A stretch of 64,000 nucleotides of DNA from Marsupella aquatica (lineage: Eukaryota; Marchantiophyta), in the NCBI GenBank assembly GCA_973895155.1, contig OZ316891.1:13330001-13394000 (forward strand). Reading direction: 5' to 3'. Positions 48,301-61,310 of this stretch are shown here, one piece after another. Numbering within the stretch: the stretch's first letter is position 1; each line of letters opens with the position of its first letter. Position numbers and translations under genes: made by a program. Under the pieces are notes generated by a model that worked only from the letters and a program-made list of their open reading frames with translations, was not told where the DNA came from and ran no database searches.

Positions 48301-49400
48301 ATGGAAAGCCATAGTACTGGGCATTTATTTTTGAAAAGATTTTTAACGGTCTTGGATTTTATTCAGGAAAGCGTCCCTGCGGTAAAAGCACAGAAGGTGA
48401 CGAATGATATGCTTCGTGGGGTTGAAGGTGCCCTTGGACTCTCAGAAGGCTCCCTACCAAAGCCAATCTATACCCGTCTTCAGCTATGGTAGGTTCTTCT
48501 TTCGAAAGAATTATCTGAAATATCTAACCCAGCTCGCACGTGAATTCCGTAATTGTGTCCATTCTATTTGAAAGATATCTAATAGTTGCTAAGATCTTTC
48601 CTATTACAGTGTCCTTGTCATGGGATCGAACCTGCAAAATCAATTCTTGAAACAGCGGTCGATCACCTGAAAAATTATCTAACGTTCTTGTACTTGCTTG
48701 ATACAGGGGAGCAGGTTTGCCAACGAATACACCAGACGTGCCATGTATTTTTGATGCACAGGGAAGGGTGGGAATTTGTGGAGATTGGCTCTTGGGTTCA
48801 AGTCTAGAAGCAGCAGCCTTGAGTGGAATGGCGTTAGCTGACCATGTGGGTACATCCGAATCCTACCTGTCCATGTAGTAGCAGTCATCCTGATGAGATT
48901 GTAGTGATCAGTTTCAAAAACTTTAGTCTCTGTCCTCATTCTACTCAAGAAGCAATACTTTGAATATAGGTGTCTTGAGTGCTGCATGCTTTACCCTCGT
49001 AGAGTTCAGCTGACGGTCTCTCGTTTTGTTCCATATCATCATCCCATTGTTCTCCCTTTCTTGCAAGGGATAGGAGAGAGCTCATCGATGTTTCCTTTGG
49101 AAAGTGTCACTGGAGCCCATGACGTCCACTGTCACTGCACTGTACTTCTATCCCACTGCGGGTTCGCCAGCTTGCATAGTTGGGCTATTGAAAAGGCCCA
49201 GGAAATACCGAGGAACTAATAATAGGCTCTGTTGTTATATGCAGATCGCAAGGTATCGAAACTCCGGAGATCAGGATGGGGAGGATTTCAATATTGGATT
49301 GCAAAAGAGCTTCAGCTTTGTGAACGGGAGTGATATTGGGCAATTCCCTGGAACTGAGGAATCGCCAAAACAGTCTCGAGAAGTTCTTGCTGTCGCTTGA
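45384..49400 (+). CDS. plastid-type renalase-like FAD/NAD(P)-binding oxidoreductase
   Basis: Eight exons: 45384-46613, 46928-47203, 47337-47463, 47674-47735, 48003-48224, 48367-48488, 48707-48845 and 49245-49400 (TGA). All phases agree and give 777 residues. The N-terminus (MHTLVAAQQ, then many Ser) looks like a chloroplast transit peptide. The FAD-binding Rossmann motif HVAILGGGMSGL lies at about 381-392, then GLGGRMATR, FDHAAQFFTATDPRF, RPCWISRM, VVVIAHNG, ELSSIWALLAAF, CWTFFSTAAYGKRN and GICGDWLLGSSLE close the dinucleotide fold, ending DIGQFPGTE. This is the architecture of the plant amine-oxidase/renalase-like family (Arabidopsis At3g04650 type); its substrate is not established from sequence. 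The unusual part is residues about 60-375, a polar Arg/Asn/Gly-rich extension with RGG-like stretches that ordinary members lack. Intron 7 begins GTGGGT at 48846; reading through it would give a premature TAG. Confidence 0.9.
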
Positions 49401-50440
49401 AATCATCCCCTTGTTTACCAATGATGGGTACCAACTCATGGATCCATTTTGATGGCTTTCAATAGAACCAACCAAATTCAAGTTCCTTTCAAAGATGACA
49501 GCTTTTTCCTCGTCTGACCATGGTAATGCACTAGGCGTCCCCCACTTGCCACCCTGTATAGACCGAGTGACAATGTGAAAGTTTGTAAGTGGCCTCTGCT
49601 TTTTGTTTTTTTCGAGTAGTTGTTGTTGTTGTGTGTGGTTGGGGCCTGCGCTTGGGTTTCCAGAACCGGTAACAAGGGGAGCTAGAGTTCAAATCTTTTG
49701 TTCCGAAATGGGTGACAAGCTTCATTCGAGGGAACTGGTATCGGGGAACGAGATACTTGTGACAGACTGCCCTCCAAGAGCGGTTGTTGCTTTTGATCAT
49801 CACGACGTGTTCTGTACTCATCGACCTAAGGCTTTAAATGATGATCGACTATGGATGCTTGGTCAGATTCGAAGTACAACTTGTATCTCTTTGAGCAATA
49901 TTTTAGCACCGGAATCCCAATCTCGGCCATCCAGGCTGGGAGTTTTAGTCCAGTAGTGATATTTGGGGAGGCGATGAGAATCAATCCAACCTCTGATCCC
50001 CCTTCCACTACCGATATGGTCCCCGAGAAGGTGAGTGGGTTTACCATTATCAGTTGTCACTGGTTTCCACGACCTTCACTCAAGGCATCCTTGGAATCTT
50101 ATGATGGACTAATCTTATGATGGACTATCTCATTGGTCTCCCTCAACAAGGAGGTCGAAGCCTATCCCTCATTATTATCTTGGGTGGCATGGCGTGCATG
50201 ACCCTCTTTTCCTCAGGAGATATGCCTGAGGAGTAGGTAACTTACACTGTCATCAAAGTGATAGTGAGTTTTCGGTCACTTTGGTTTGAGTTTTTTTATC
50301 ATAATAGCGAAGGGGTGAAATAGTTAAATTAATTTTCACTGTAAATGAAATTATTGGGCTTGTGTGTTTCTCTTCCTCTAGTGTGTGTTGCTCCTCCTCT
50401 AGTTTGCCTTGCTATGTTATCAAGTTATGTGATCCAAATT
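49401..50440. other. 3' flank of the renalase-like gene
   Basis: It presumably begins with the 3' UTR. Overlapping short ORFs on both strands at 49.5-50.1 kb lack family features. No gene is called. Confidence 0.45.
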
Positions 50441-50570
50441 CCCATGGACTTCCAAAATGTGGTCCATGGAGCTAGTGTCCGACATTGCATTGATCCAGTA
50501 GTCATGGGGGACCCAAACACCCATGGACTTCCAAAATGTGGTCCATGGAAGTAGTGTCCAACATTGGTGA
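50441..50570. repeat. 79-bp direct duplication with internal palindrome
   Basis: CCCATGGACTTCCAAAATG followed by TGGTCCATGGA occurs at 50441 and again at 50520. Within each copy CCATGGA and TCCATGG are inverted around the centre, so each can form a short hairpin. Both copies continue with AGTGTCC(G/A)ACATTG. Confidence 0.85.
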
Positions 50571-50990
50571 TCCATCCTTTCATGGAACATTTCCTTGTGA
50601 GAAAATTTTCAATAATTTACGTTCGGCCCACATTATGAGAATATGTTCGCATGAAGAAATAACTCAAAAGTCTGCTGATGGATTGACATACTTGTTATGG
50701 ACAATCAGTTTCCACCTTTACGAGCAGAATGATAGCCCACAATGCCATGAATAGCATGCTTACCATACGCGTTCTAGAACTCCAATTAGTACTAGGAGGA
50801 AAACCCTTCCTTGATAATCAATAACAATCATTGAAGTGGGAGTCTCATCTTTGAAATCAAGTAGTTTTTCATAAAATGTCAAAGAAAACATCAGATCAAC
50901 GCTTCCTAGACAATATTTTTCAACATATGTAGGCAAGTTTGCATAATTGTTAACAAATACTATGACAACTAACCCATGCATGCACAAAAG
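50571..50990. other. spacer
   Basis: No supportable feature; AT-rich with short ORFs only. Confidence 0.4.
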
Positions 50991-51350
50991 ATGTAAGGCT
51001 AGACCAACAATGCAGGTGAGACAAGGGCACAAAAGATGATAAGGCGAGACAAAAACGAGAGCATAAAAGAAACGAGACCAAAAATGCAGGTGAGACAAGG
51101 ACACAAACGATGTCAAGGCGAGAGGTAAAAAATGCAGGTGAGACGAGCACAAAAGATGTCAAGGCCAGACAATAAACAAAAAATGCAGATAGATGTCAAG
51201 GCGAGACCAAAAAAATGCACGTGAGACCAAGGGAATTAAAGCCATTAAAGCCAACACGGGAATTGTTGAGGCATCTTGCACATCATTAAAGCCAAAAAAA
51301 AAAACAGGTAAGACAAGGGAATTGTTGAGACATCTTACACACCATTAAAG
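50991..51350. repeat. degenerate tandem array, units of about 45-65 bp
   Basis: The phrases AAAAATGCAGGTGAGAC, then ACACAAA(A/C)GATGTCAAGG, then CGAGAC recur about five times between 50991 and 51230. They are followed by a duplication of AATTGTTGAG(G/A)CATCTT with (C/T)ATTAAAGCCA at about 51252-51348. Composition is strongly A/G-rich on the plus strand. Confidence 0.75.
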
Positions 51351-52638
51351 CCATACGATGTTGTCATTGTGGAAATGTTCAGGGTTTAGTGCAGGATGAG
51401 TGACAGGTAAGGAAGGTTTCGGCCAATCCAATAGTCATAAAAATACTCAGGGTCGAGTCCTGCTAAAGACTCATTTCCTAAAACAGACCACATGGAATGT
51501 GCGGTTCAGAATGATATATAAAACGGAAAAATGACTTCCACCAGGTGGTGACCAAAGCTCAAGTATATGCATTGTTGCTGGCCATTCAAACACAGTGCCA
51601 ACCGATTGAGAGTCCTTCCGAGAACAAAGAACGATTTGTAAATGAGATTCAGTAGCACACAGACGAGGGACGCAGAGGACTTGTAAGTGAGATCGTTTCG
51701 CTACTGTACAGACGAAGGACGCACAACTGATCGCATATACAGGTACCCTCTCATTTACCCTTCACTATAACAAAGAAAGAGCTGTTCTCCACTTCGTTCA
51801 GCGCAGAGAAATAATGGTCCACCTGCAAGTGCTAAACGATTTGTTCTAACCCTATTTGTGTGTTCTTCAATGCAACTGCAGATGCCCTATTTGCCAGGTA
51901 TCCACTGCCCTAGTCGCCAGGTATCGACTTCGTGTCTCATGTGTAAATCTTCAGAAGAGAGAACCCTGACATTTGCTCAGAATTCTCTGTCCCAGACCTG
52001 CACTTCGACCGAAAAAAGGGAAGGGCATAATATTTCTAGCAGGATGCGAAATTAGGGATGGGGAAGCTTCGAGGAGCAACAGGTGTAGTATATAGCTCTG
52101 TAGGTTACATTCTTTCGTGCGACTATCCCGCAAAGGATCCTAACAGTGTGCAATAAGAGCCCAGCTTAGACTTCCTAACGAAAGCATCCCAATAATGTTT
52201 TACGCATGCAACTACTCACAACTACCTGCTCACAAGCCCAGAAGATGTGTGAGACTGCTGTAACCAGTAGCTGCCAATTATATCCATAACTGTATATCCA
52301 CTTTTGGACTCAGAAGGTAAGGATGGAAGACAATGTCAGTGCAGTAGTACTACTATCAAGCTGGATGCCAATTGCCATCAACTGCAAGAGACGTCTTACT
52401 GATGCATACTCCTCGAAGAGATTGCAGATTACAAAAACATCTCATTAGGCCTGGAGAAGTAACCCCCACCCCACCCCGGTACATCACATTTGAGGAACAC
52501 GAGACTTCATCACGCTACCTTTCAGTCACTATCATTTCCATGGCAGCTATCGACAAGAGCTTTCGATCTAGAAGTGAGCTCCTTGGCAGAAAAAAATGTA
52601 TCAAGGGTTAAATATGGTACAAATAATGCCGGACGTGG
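51351..52638. other. 3' flank of CDKA
   Basis: It contains the CDKA 3' UTR at its right end. No other gene is supported. Confidence 0.45.
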
Positions 52639-55508
<2,870 letters not shown>

Positions 55509-57493
55509 GAAGGAAACAAAGGAACGAGGCACAATCGAGGAAATGAGGAATTTTCGCGAGTTTGCAGCGCGCTAAGGCCACCTTATGACGAAGCTTAGAT
55601 ACTGCAGGTGAATTCATGTGCTATCAAACCCCTCGTGTCCGAAACAATACAAAAACTTCCCGTCTGCAGTCCGTGCTACTCTTCTGGCTACTTAGCAAGA
55701 CGGAACATTCCTACCTGTTCCATTCAGAAAAGTGAGCTACTGCCTCGGAGACCAGTCGAGGCCGGAGAAGCAAGCGCGGCCAATTCAGTCTTCCTCGATG
55801 CACGCTGATGATGGATCACAAAGAGACGCTACGCCGAGCCTTGCCCGACAGTAGAGAGGCGCGTTGGAGCAGCGTATACGCTAGGAGATGCGGCGATGGG
55901 CACTGCGAAAATAGGACAAGACCAAAGGTGTCATCAAGAGTTTCACCAACAAGAAACACGCCCCGAGTGTCATCAAGAACAATCGACACTAGTACAACAG
56001 CAATCCAGACGGATTAAAAGGGATTCAAGCAGTGGAAATGTCTCACTCACTTGCATACTCACCAGCAAGAAAGCACTGGACATCCGACAAAGACGGAAAC
56101 GAGTAGCAAAATGAGACTACACGGACAAGACTAATGCGCCGCTCAAACTCTTTCACGGACTAATCCCAGGAAACAAAAGCCGAAGCAAGTAGTGAAACGG
56201 ACCTGCCTGATGATTCTGCTCGCTAGCGAAGCAAGAAAAGGCTAGACGCAGCGGTAAAAGCTCTGAAAACGCTCGGACAGACGCAGTTGTACAATGCCAT
56301 CATTCTCTCGACAGCGCCCCTCCACTCCAAGCTTCCTCGTCCCGGTACAATACCGCTTGCCACAAACGAAGTCTCACTCCGCTCAATGGCCGCGAACAAC
56401 TATTGTCTTTCTCCACTTCCTGCGAACAATGTATTCTCGCGCACACAGCGCTTTCGCATCGATGTTAAGGCTTCTCCCCAGTCAGCGCATTCTCGCTCCT
56501 CTCGGGGTGAGAAGAGCAGACACAGACGGCACTAACAAAGAAGAAGCTGAGTTGCACAGAACTGCGCCGCGCCGCGCCAACAACTTCTATGGCTGTTGAA
56601 TGTTTGATTGCCTTCACGGACTCCTAACAGCTGAATCGAATCGTATCGTGGCGTTGCGTTGCGCTGCCGTTCCAGTTTCCTCCCTCACAGACAAACTTCC
56701 TCCCTCTCAGACAAACTTCCTCCTCCTCCCGTCCACGACCGCGACCTCCTCCGTCGCTGGCTCGCCTCGCCTCGCCTCGACTCGACTCACCTCACTCACT
56801 TCACGGGCTGGCTGGCTGACTCGCTAAAGACTCATCGTCGTGTCCTCGAATCTCACTCGATGCATCGAAGCGGATGTTGTTTAGTATTGTGCTTGCGGCA
56901 GCAAATGATGAGCGAACACGATATCGCGGTGAGTGATGGATTGGAGATTTGGAGCGGTCTCGAAGTGCGATGATTGTCGAGCGCTCTCCCTCTCTCCCTC
57001 TCTACCTCAGAGTCTCTCTTCTCCGCTCTTGGCGGGCTATCGAGAGCTGGAGACCGAGCTGAGAGTAAGGTGATGAGGAGGGGCCGAGAGGTGTTTCGGG
57101 GGCCGCAATGGAATATGGCGGGAGATGCTGAACTGACAACGACCCTCACTTACACTCTACTTACCTTCGTTTACTAGTTACACTACTACTACTCCCTTGA
57201 CTCCGTCCGTTGTCCGTCCGTCTGTTGTCCGTCTGTTGTCCGTCCGTCCGAAGCTCTGCCTTCAGGCCGTCACGGTCATTCCTCCGGGCTCTGTTTCCAA
57301 TACAATAATAATGTACTTTCCGGCCCCACTCCTTAAGGATGCTTTGCTGTATTATTATTTATTAATTTGGCAAATTCTGCCATTGCTCTGCTATTGTACG
57401 GTGACCTATGCTTACCTTCTACAGTAGTGAAATACAATCTACTGTGCATAAGTGCACAGTGTATGAATGCATGGGGGAGGTGGGGGCTGGCCA
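55509..57493. other. CDKA upstream region
   Basis: It probably holds the CDKA promoter and 5' UTR. A pyrimidine-rich stretch at 56.97-57.02 kb on the plus strand (GA-rich in the CDKA sense) and GC-rich tandem TCGCCTCGCC at about 56760-56779 mark a CpG-rich core. Near 57.20-57.25 kb TGTCCGTC-type repeats occur. The short ORFs are not supported as genes. Confidence 0.45.
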
Positions 57494-57518
57494 GGGGGGG
57501 GGGGGGGGGGGGGGGGGG
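57494..57518. repeat. G25 homopolymer
   Basis: Twenty-five consecutive G on the plus strand, the longest of several G/C homopolymers in the window. Confidence 0.95.
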
Positions 57519-58425
57519 TAATTGCAGGCCAATCTTGTATTCCCGTAAAAACAGGGCTTTCCTTTGTAAATGCACCCAGAAATGCACTGTCTGTAGGTGT
57601 CTGTAGGTGCAGCTTGACATCACCAAAACACTAGCACAATAAAATTCATATGCTATTTGGGTTAGTCTTTGTCACTAAAACATAAATAGATAAGTGCATT
57701 TTAGTTTATAAGAGTGTACATGCAAGTGCAGGTTGACATGAGTAAAAGATCTCAATACACAAGGGCATTTTAGTTTACAGCAGTGTACATGCATTTTTCA
57801 GTCATTGCAATGCAAACATTAGAAATACTTACACATAAGTGTAGCATTGTGTATCTGCAACATACAATCCACCACGCATAAGTGGATTCCCTATGTTAGT
57901 GCAGGTCTATCACGCAGTACCCTAACATTACTGCTTTGGCTTTGTGAATTCACCCAAAAATGCACACAACATCACTATATGACAGACAGATTGCAATGTT
58001 GTAGTGAATGTCTTGTCATGTATAGGATAATTAGTAGGAGGACCCTTGTAACCTTTCTTTAAAGAACTATTTAGAGCCATGAAGAGTTGCACATTGGAAT
58101 AGATAGATGAGAGGACAAAGATTAAACGGAGAACTCTAAATGAAGTCAGTTTTACAGGTACCTAGGACAATTTCATTGAAAACAAATTGGAGTACATTTA
58201 TAGTAATACCCAGGGTAATTCTCCATGCAAATCATTTCCCTTAATAGTACCTCTACGTCTATACAACACCTAGTACAATACATGTAACTTTCATTTAGTT
58301 CATGCAAAATATAACTTTGTCCATAGTAGCTTAAAGGTCTTAAAGTCCCTTGGTATTCCTCTCTGCCCATAGCACTTATGGGGTTTCTTACCTTTACTTG
58401 CCCAGTTTGGCCTTGACGTGCAAAT
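57519..58425. other. AT-rich repeat-derived DNA
   Basis: Includes a near-duplicate phrase GCATTTTAGTTTA..AG(A/C)..GTGTACATGCA at about 57697-57727 and 57765-57795, but no gene. Short phrases such as GTCTGTAGGTGTCTGTAGGTG near 57589 are tandem. Confidence 0.45.
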
Positions 58426-58765
58426 GAAGGGTCTGGACCCCCGTCTGGACCCCGTCATCCATCACACCCAGTCGTCTCGATCACCCGGTCCTGACCTCAC
58501 CCCAACCCCAGCCCGACCCAACCCCGTCCCAACCCTGCTTGGTCGCCGACCCCATCCGACCCCGCTCGGTCCCCACCCAATCCCCACCCTGTCCCGACCC
58601 TGCCCTGACCCTGCCCTGACCCTACACCGCCCTGACCCGGCCCCAACCCTGAACTAGGGGACCGGCTTGCTAAACCAGGGGAGTTCGGGGGAGCCCGGGA
58701 CGAGGGCAAGAAGGGGTTCAGGAGAATTTGGGACCGGTCGGGGAATAAAGAGGACCTAGCCACCT
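58426..58765. repeat. strand-biased GACCCC/CCCTGACC simple-sequence tract
   Basis: The plus strand of 58426-58655 is dominated by CCCGACCC, CCCTGACCCTG and CCCAACCC motifs, nearly devoid of G runs. It then switches abruptly at about 58660 to G-rich motifs (GGGGGAGCCCGGGACG and similar) to 58745. The two halves are roughly opposite in strand composition, so they could pair. Confidence 0.75.
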
Positions 58766-59469
58766 AGTGCCCTCACCAAACCCAATACTCTTGTCTAAGT
58801 ACCCTTGGTGCCTGAATGCCTCCACAGAAGTCCAAGAGTGAGCAACTTGGTGCCTCTATTTTTGCTAGTGGCAACTCCCATACAAAGTCGCTCTTGCTTC
58901 TTAGCACGATCATCTTTTAACCGCCTCTATTGTCTGCACAAGCAACCAACCCAATAATTGGTAAGTAACCCACCTTGATCTCAAAACCCAAGACCACTCT
59001 CTTGCCTCAAGCTCAATAGTCGTTAGTAATTACGTCAGCGGATAGACCCTCCCAGACCCGCAAAGCCTTGCCACAAGCTCAAGCTAAGGCCAACCCCCAC
59101 TATTTGTCCAAAACAACCTCTCTATTGGGTGCCGCCCAAGCTTTTCCATTTTCTATCCGTCACCAGCTAATTGTCATGCCCTCCTAACCATGGCCATGGC
59201 CCAAATAGCTAGCTTGTCTCAAATGTCAAGAGTACTTTGTCTCTGACCCGAGCAACTAACTCCACGGCTCTAATTCAATTGAGAGTCCAAGGGCAAGATA
59301 CACTTGGACCTCAACACCCGTGGCTACTCTATGTTTCCTCCCCAACATAAGTTTCTATGGGAAACTGAACGCGGCTTGGCTACAGTTTCAGAAGGATCGA
59401 CCAACAGGCAAGGTAGCCCTTGCAACCTGTGAGAACCAAAGGCATCCCCATACCCAACTAATATCAGAA
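58766..59469. other. non-coding DNA left of the foldback
   Basis: No ORF of note; sequence character is similar to the adjacent foldback arm. Confidence 0.4.
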
Positions 59470-61310
59470 GGATGTACTGCTCCTTGAGATATTTCCAACA
59501 GACCGCAAGAAGTCCTCCAATGTACTTCTTGTTGAAGAGATATTGTCATTTTCGTTTGCATTCCCCCTTAGTAGCGAGACCGCCATGTTTCATGACTTGG
59601 GCTCGCCCCTGACCCTTTGGGCAATACCATTCCCCTCATATATGCTTCTGGAGACTTGCTACCCCCAAACCAACTTTGGTCCTCTATTTTTGGTCCTCTA
59701 CCTGGACTTGAACTAGATCAATTAGACAAGAAGCTAACTTGCTTGGGCCATAATTTTCTAGTTAGACGTCTGTAGGTGAAACTGTGCCTTAACTTCTTGT
59801 GATTGGGACAACGTGGTGCTCATGCTTGGACCCTCTGAACTCTGGACACCAGAGTTTGTTCAGGCTTTGGAGCGGTCTACCCCGATCCCGGCCCTTCCCA
59901 TGACCCGACCAGCTCTCAACGCCAGTCTAAGTCCCTTGTGTACGTCACTAGCTCAATATATCATTTGCTAATACAATGCTTCCTTGCCCACAAGTCTCCC
60001 CATACGTAGTCCCCATTGGATGGCCATCTTGGGGGCCTGGACCATAGAGGAGTTTGATGTTGAGTCAACAACGCTGTAGCTAAATGGCAGGGTAGTTGAA
60101 TTCTGCAACTCTACCAAGGTGCTTGTAAAGTGGTCCAAACCCCAAAGTTGGTCCTTACTTAAAAAATCATCAAAAATTGAAAGTGATCAAAATAAAAATA
60201 TATTTTATCTTCTTGTAGCATTGAAGATAACCTTTCCAAAACACCAAACAACTTTGCAAACATAGACTTGGGTCGAGAGTTATTAGCCCCTAACAGCAAA
60301 GGGGTCAAAACATCATTTTAGACCCCCTCAGAGAATATTTCCAATAAAAAATTCTACCAACCTCCATTTTTCTACCTCCCCTGTGAACACCCCTGCCAAA
60401 AATCTTGGAAAATAAAACCCTTTTGCCCTGCCATTTCACTAACTTTGTGCCAAAAATCAACATCCTAGAAAATTGGAATAATACAGAATGAAAATACAAG
60501 GGGTGTTTGGTCCTGCGTAGGGGGCATAACTCCTTGTGAGGCATGCCACAAATAGAATTACCCTTGTTTAGTTGTGGAACTCGACTACCCTAACACTTAG
60601 CACCGACATTGTTACTCTGATGCAGAGCTCCTTTATGGTCCAAGCCTCTAGAATGGCCATCTGATCGGGCCTAAATATGGGAGGCTAGTGAGCAAAGAGT
60701 CCTTACATTAGCAAGGGCAAGGTGCTAAGCTAGAGACACACACTAAAGACTTAGACTAGCTTGGAGTTGGTCGTGTCATGAGAATTTGAGTTCTGAGGGG
60801 TTGAGTGAGAGCTCCTCTTGGGCCCAAGGCTTAAGAAGTTTACCTCATGCCTCGCCTGATGCGTAATGGATGTTCAATGCATGAGATACGACACGGCGTA
60901 GGTGTGGCCGTCCAGGACCCCTAATTAACAATAGGTTTTGAGGGCCTAGACATGAGCACTAGGTTGGCCCAATCACAACAGGCTAAGGCATTTCATTTGT
61001 GGATGTCTAGCTAGAAAGTTATGGGCATAACAAGTTAGTTGCGTGTCCATGCGTGTGGGTTTGAGTCCAGGTTGAGGGCCAAATATAAGGGACCAAAGCC
61101 GGTCTAGGGGTGACAGGTCTCTAGAAGCATATATGAGGGGCACGGTGTCTCCCTTGGGGCCAAGGGTGAGCCCAAGTTGTGAGTCGCGGCAATCACGAGA
61201 CTAAGAGGAAATGTCAAACAAAAATAGTGATAACTTCTCAACCAAAAGTCCATTGAAGTACTTCGTGGATGCGTTGGAAAGCTCTTGAGGAGTACTACAT
61301 ACTCTCAAGC
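59470..61310. repeat. long foldback, arms of about 650-750 bp
   Basis: The left arm, about 59470-60115, and the right arm, about 60545-61310, match in inverted orientation along their whole length. Examples: CCCCTCATATATGCTTCT at about 59634-59651 against its complement at about 61124-61141; TTGTGATTGGG(A/C)CAAC at about 59798-59813 against about 60971-60986; and GATGGCCAT, TGGACCATA(G/A)AGGAG at about 60019-60053 against about 60631-60664. The loop of about 430 bp (60116-60544) is AT-rich. The arms are diverged. No transposase ORF, clear terminal repeat or target duplication was found. Confidence 0.85.

Noticed and set aside
57333-57626. Minus ORF with a proline run
   Set aside because: The Pro run comes from the G25 homopolymer; nothing else supports coding.
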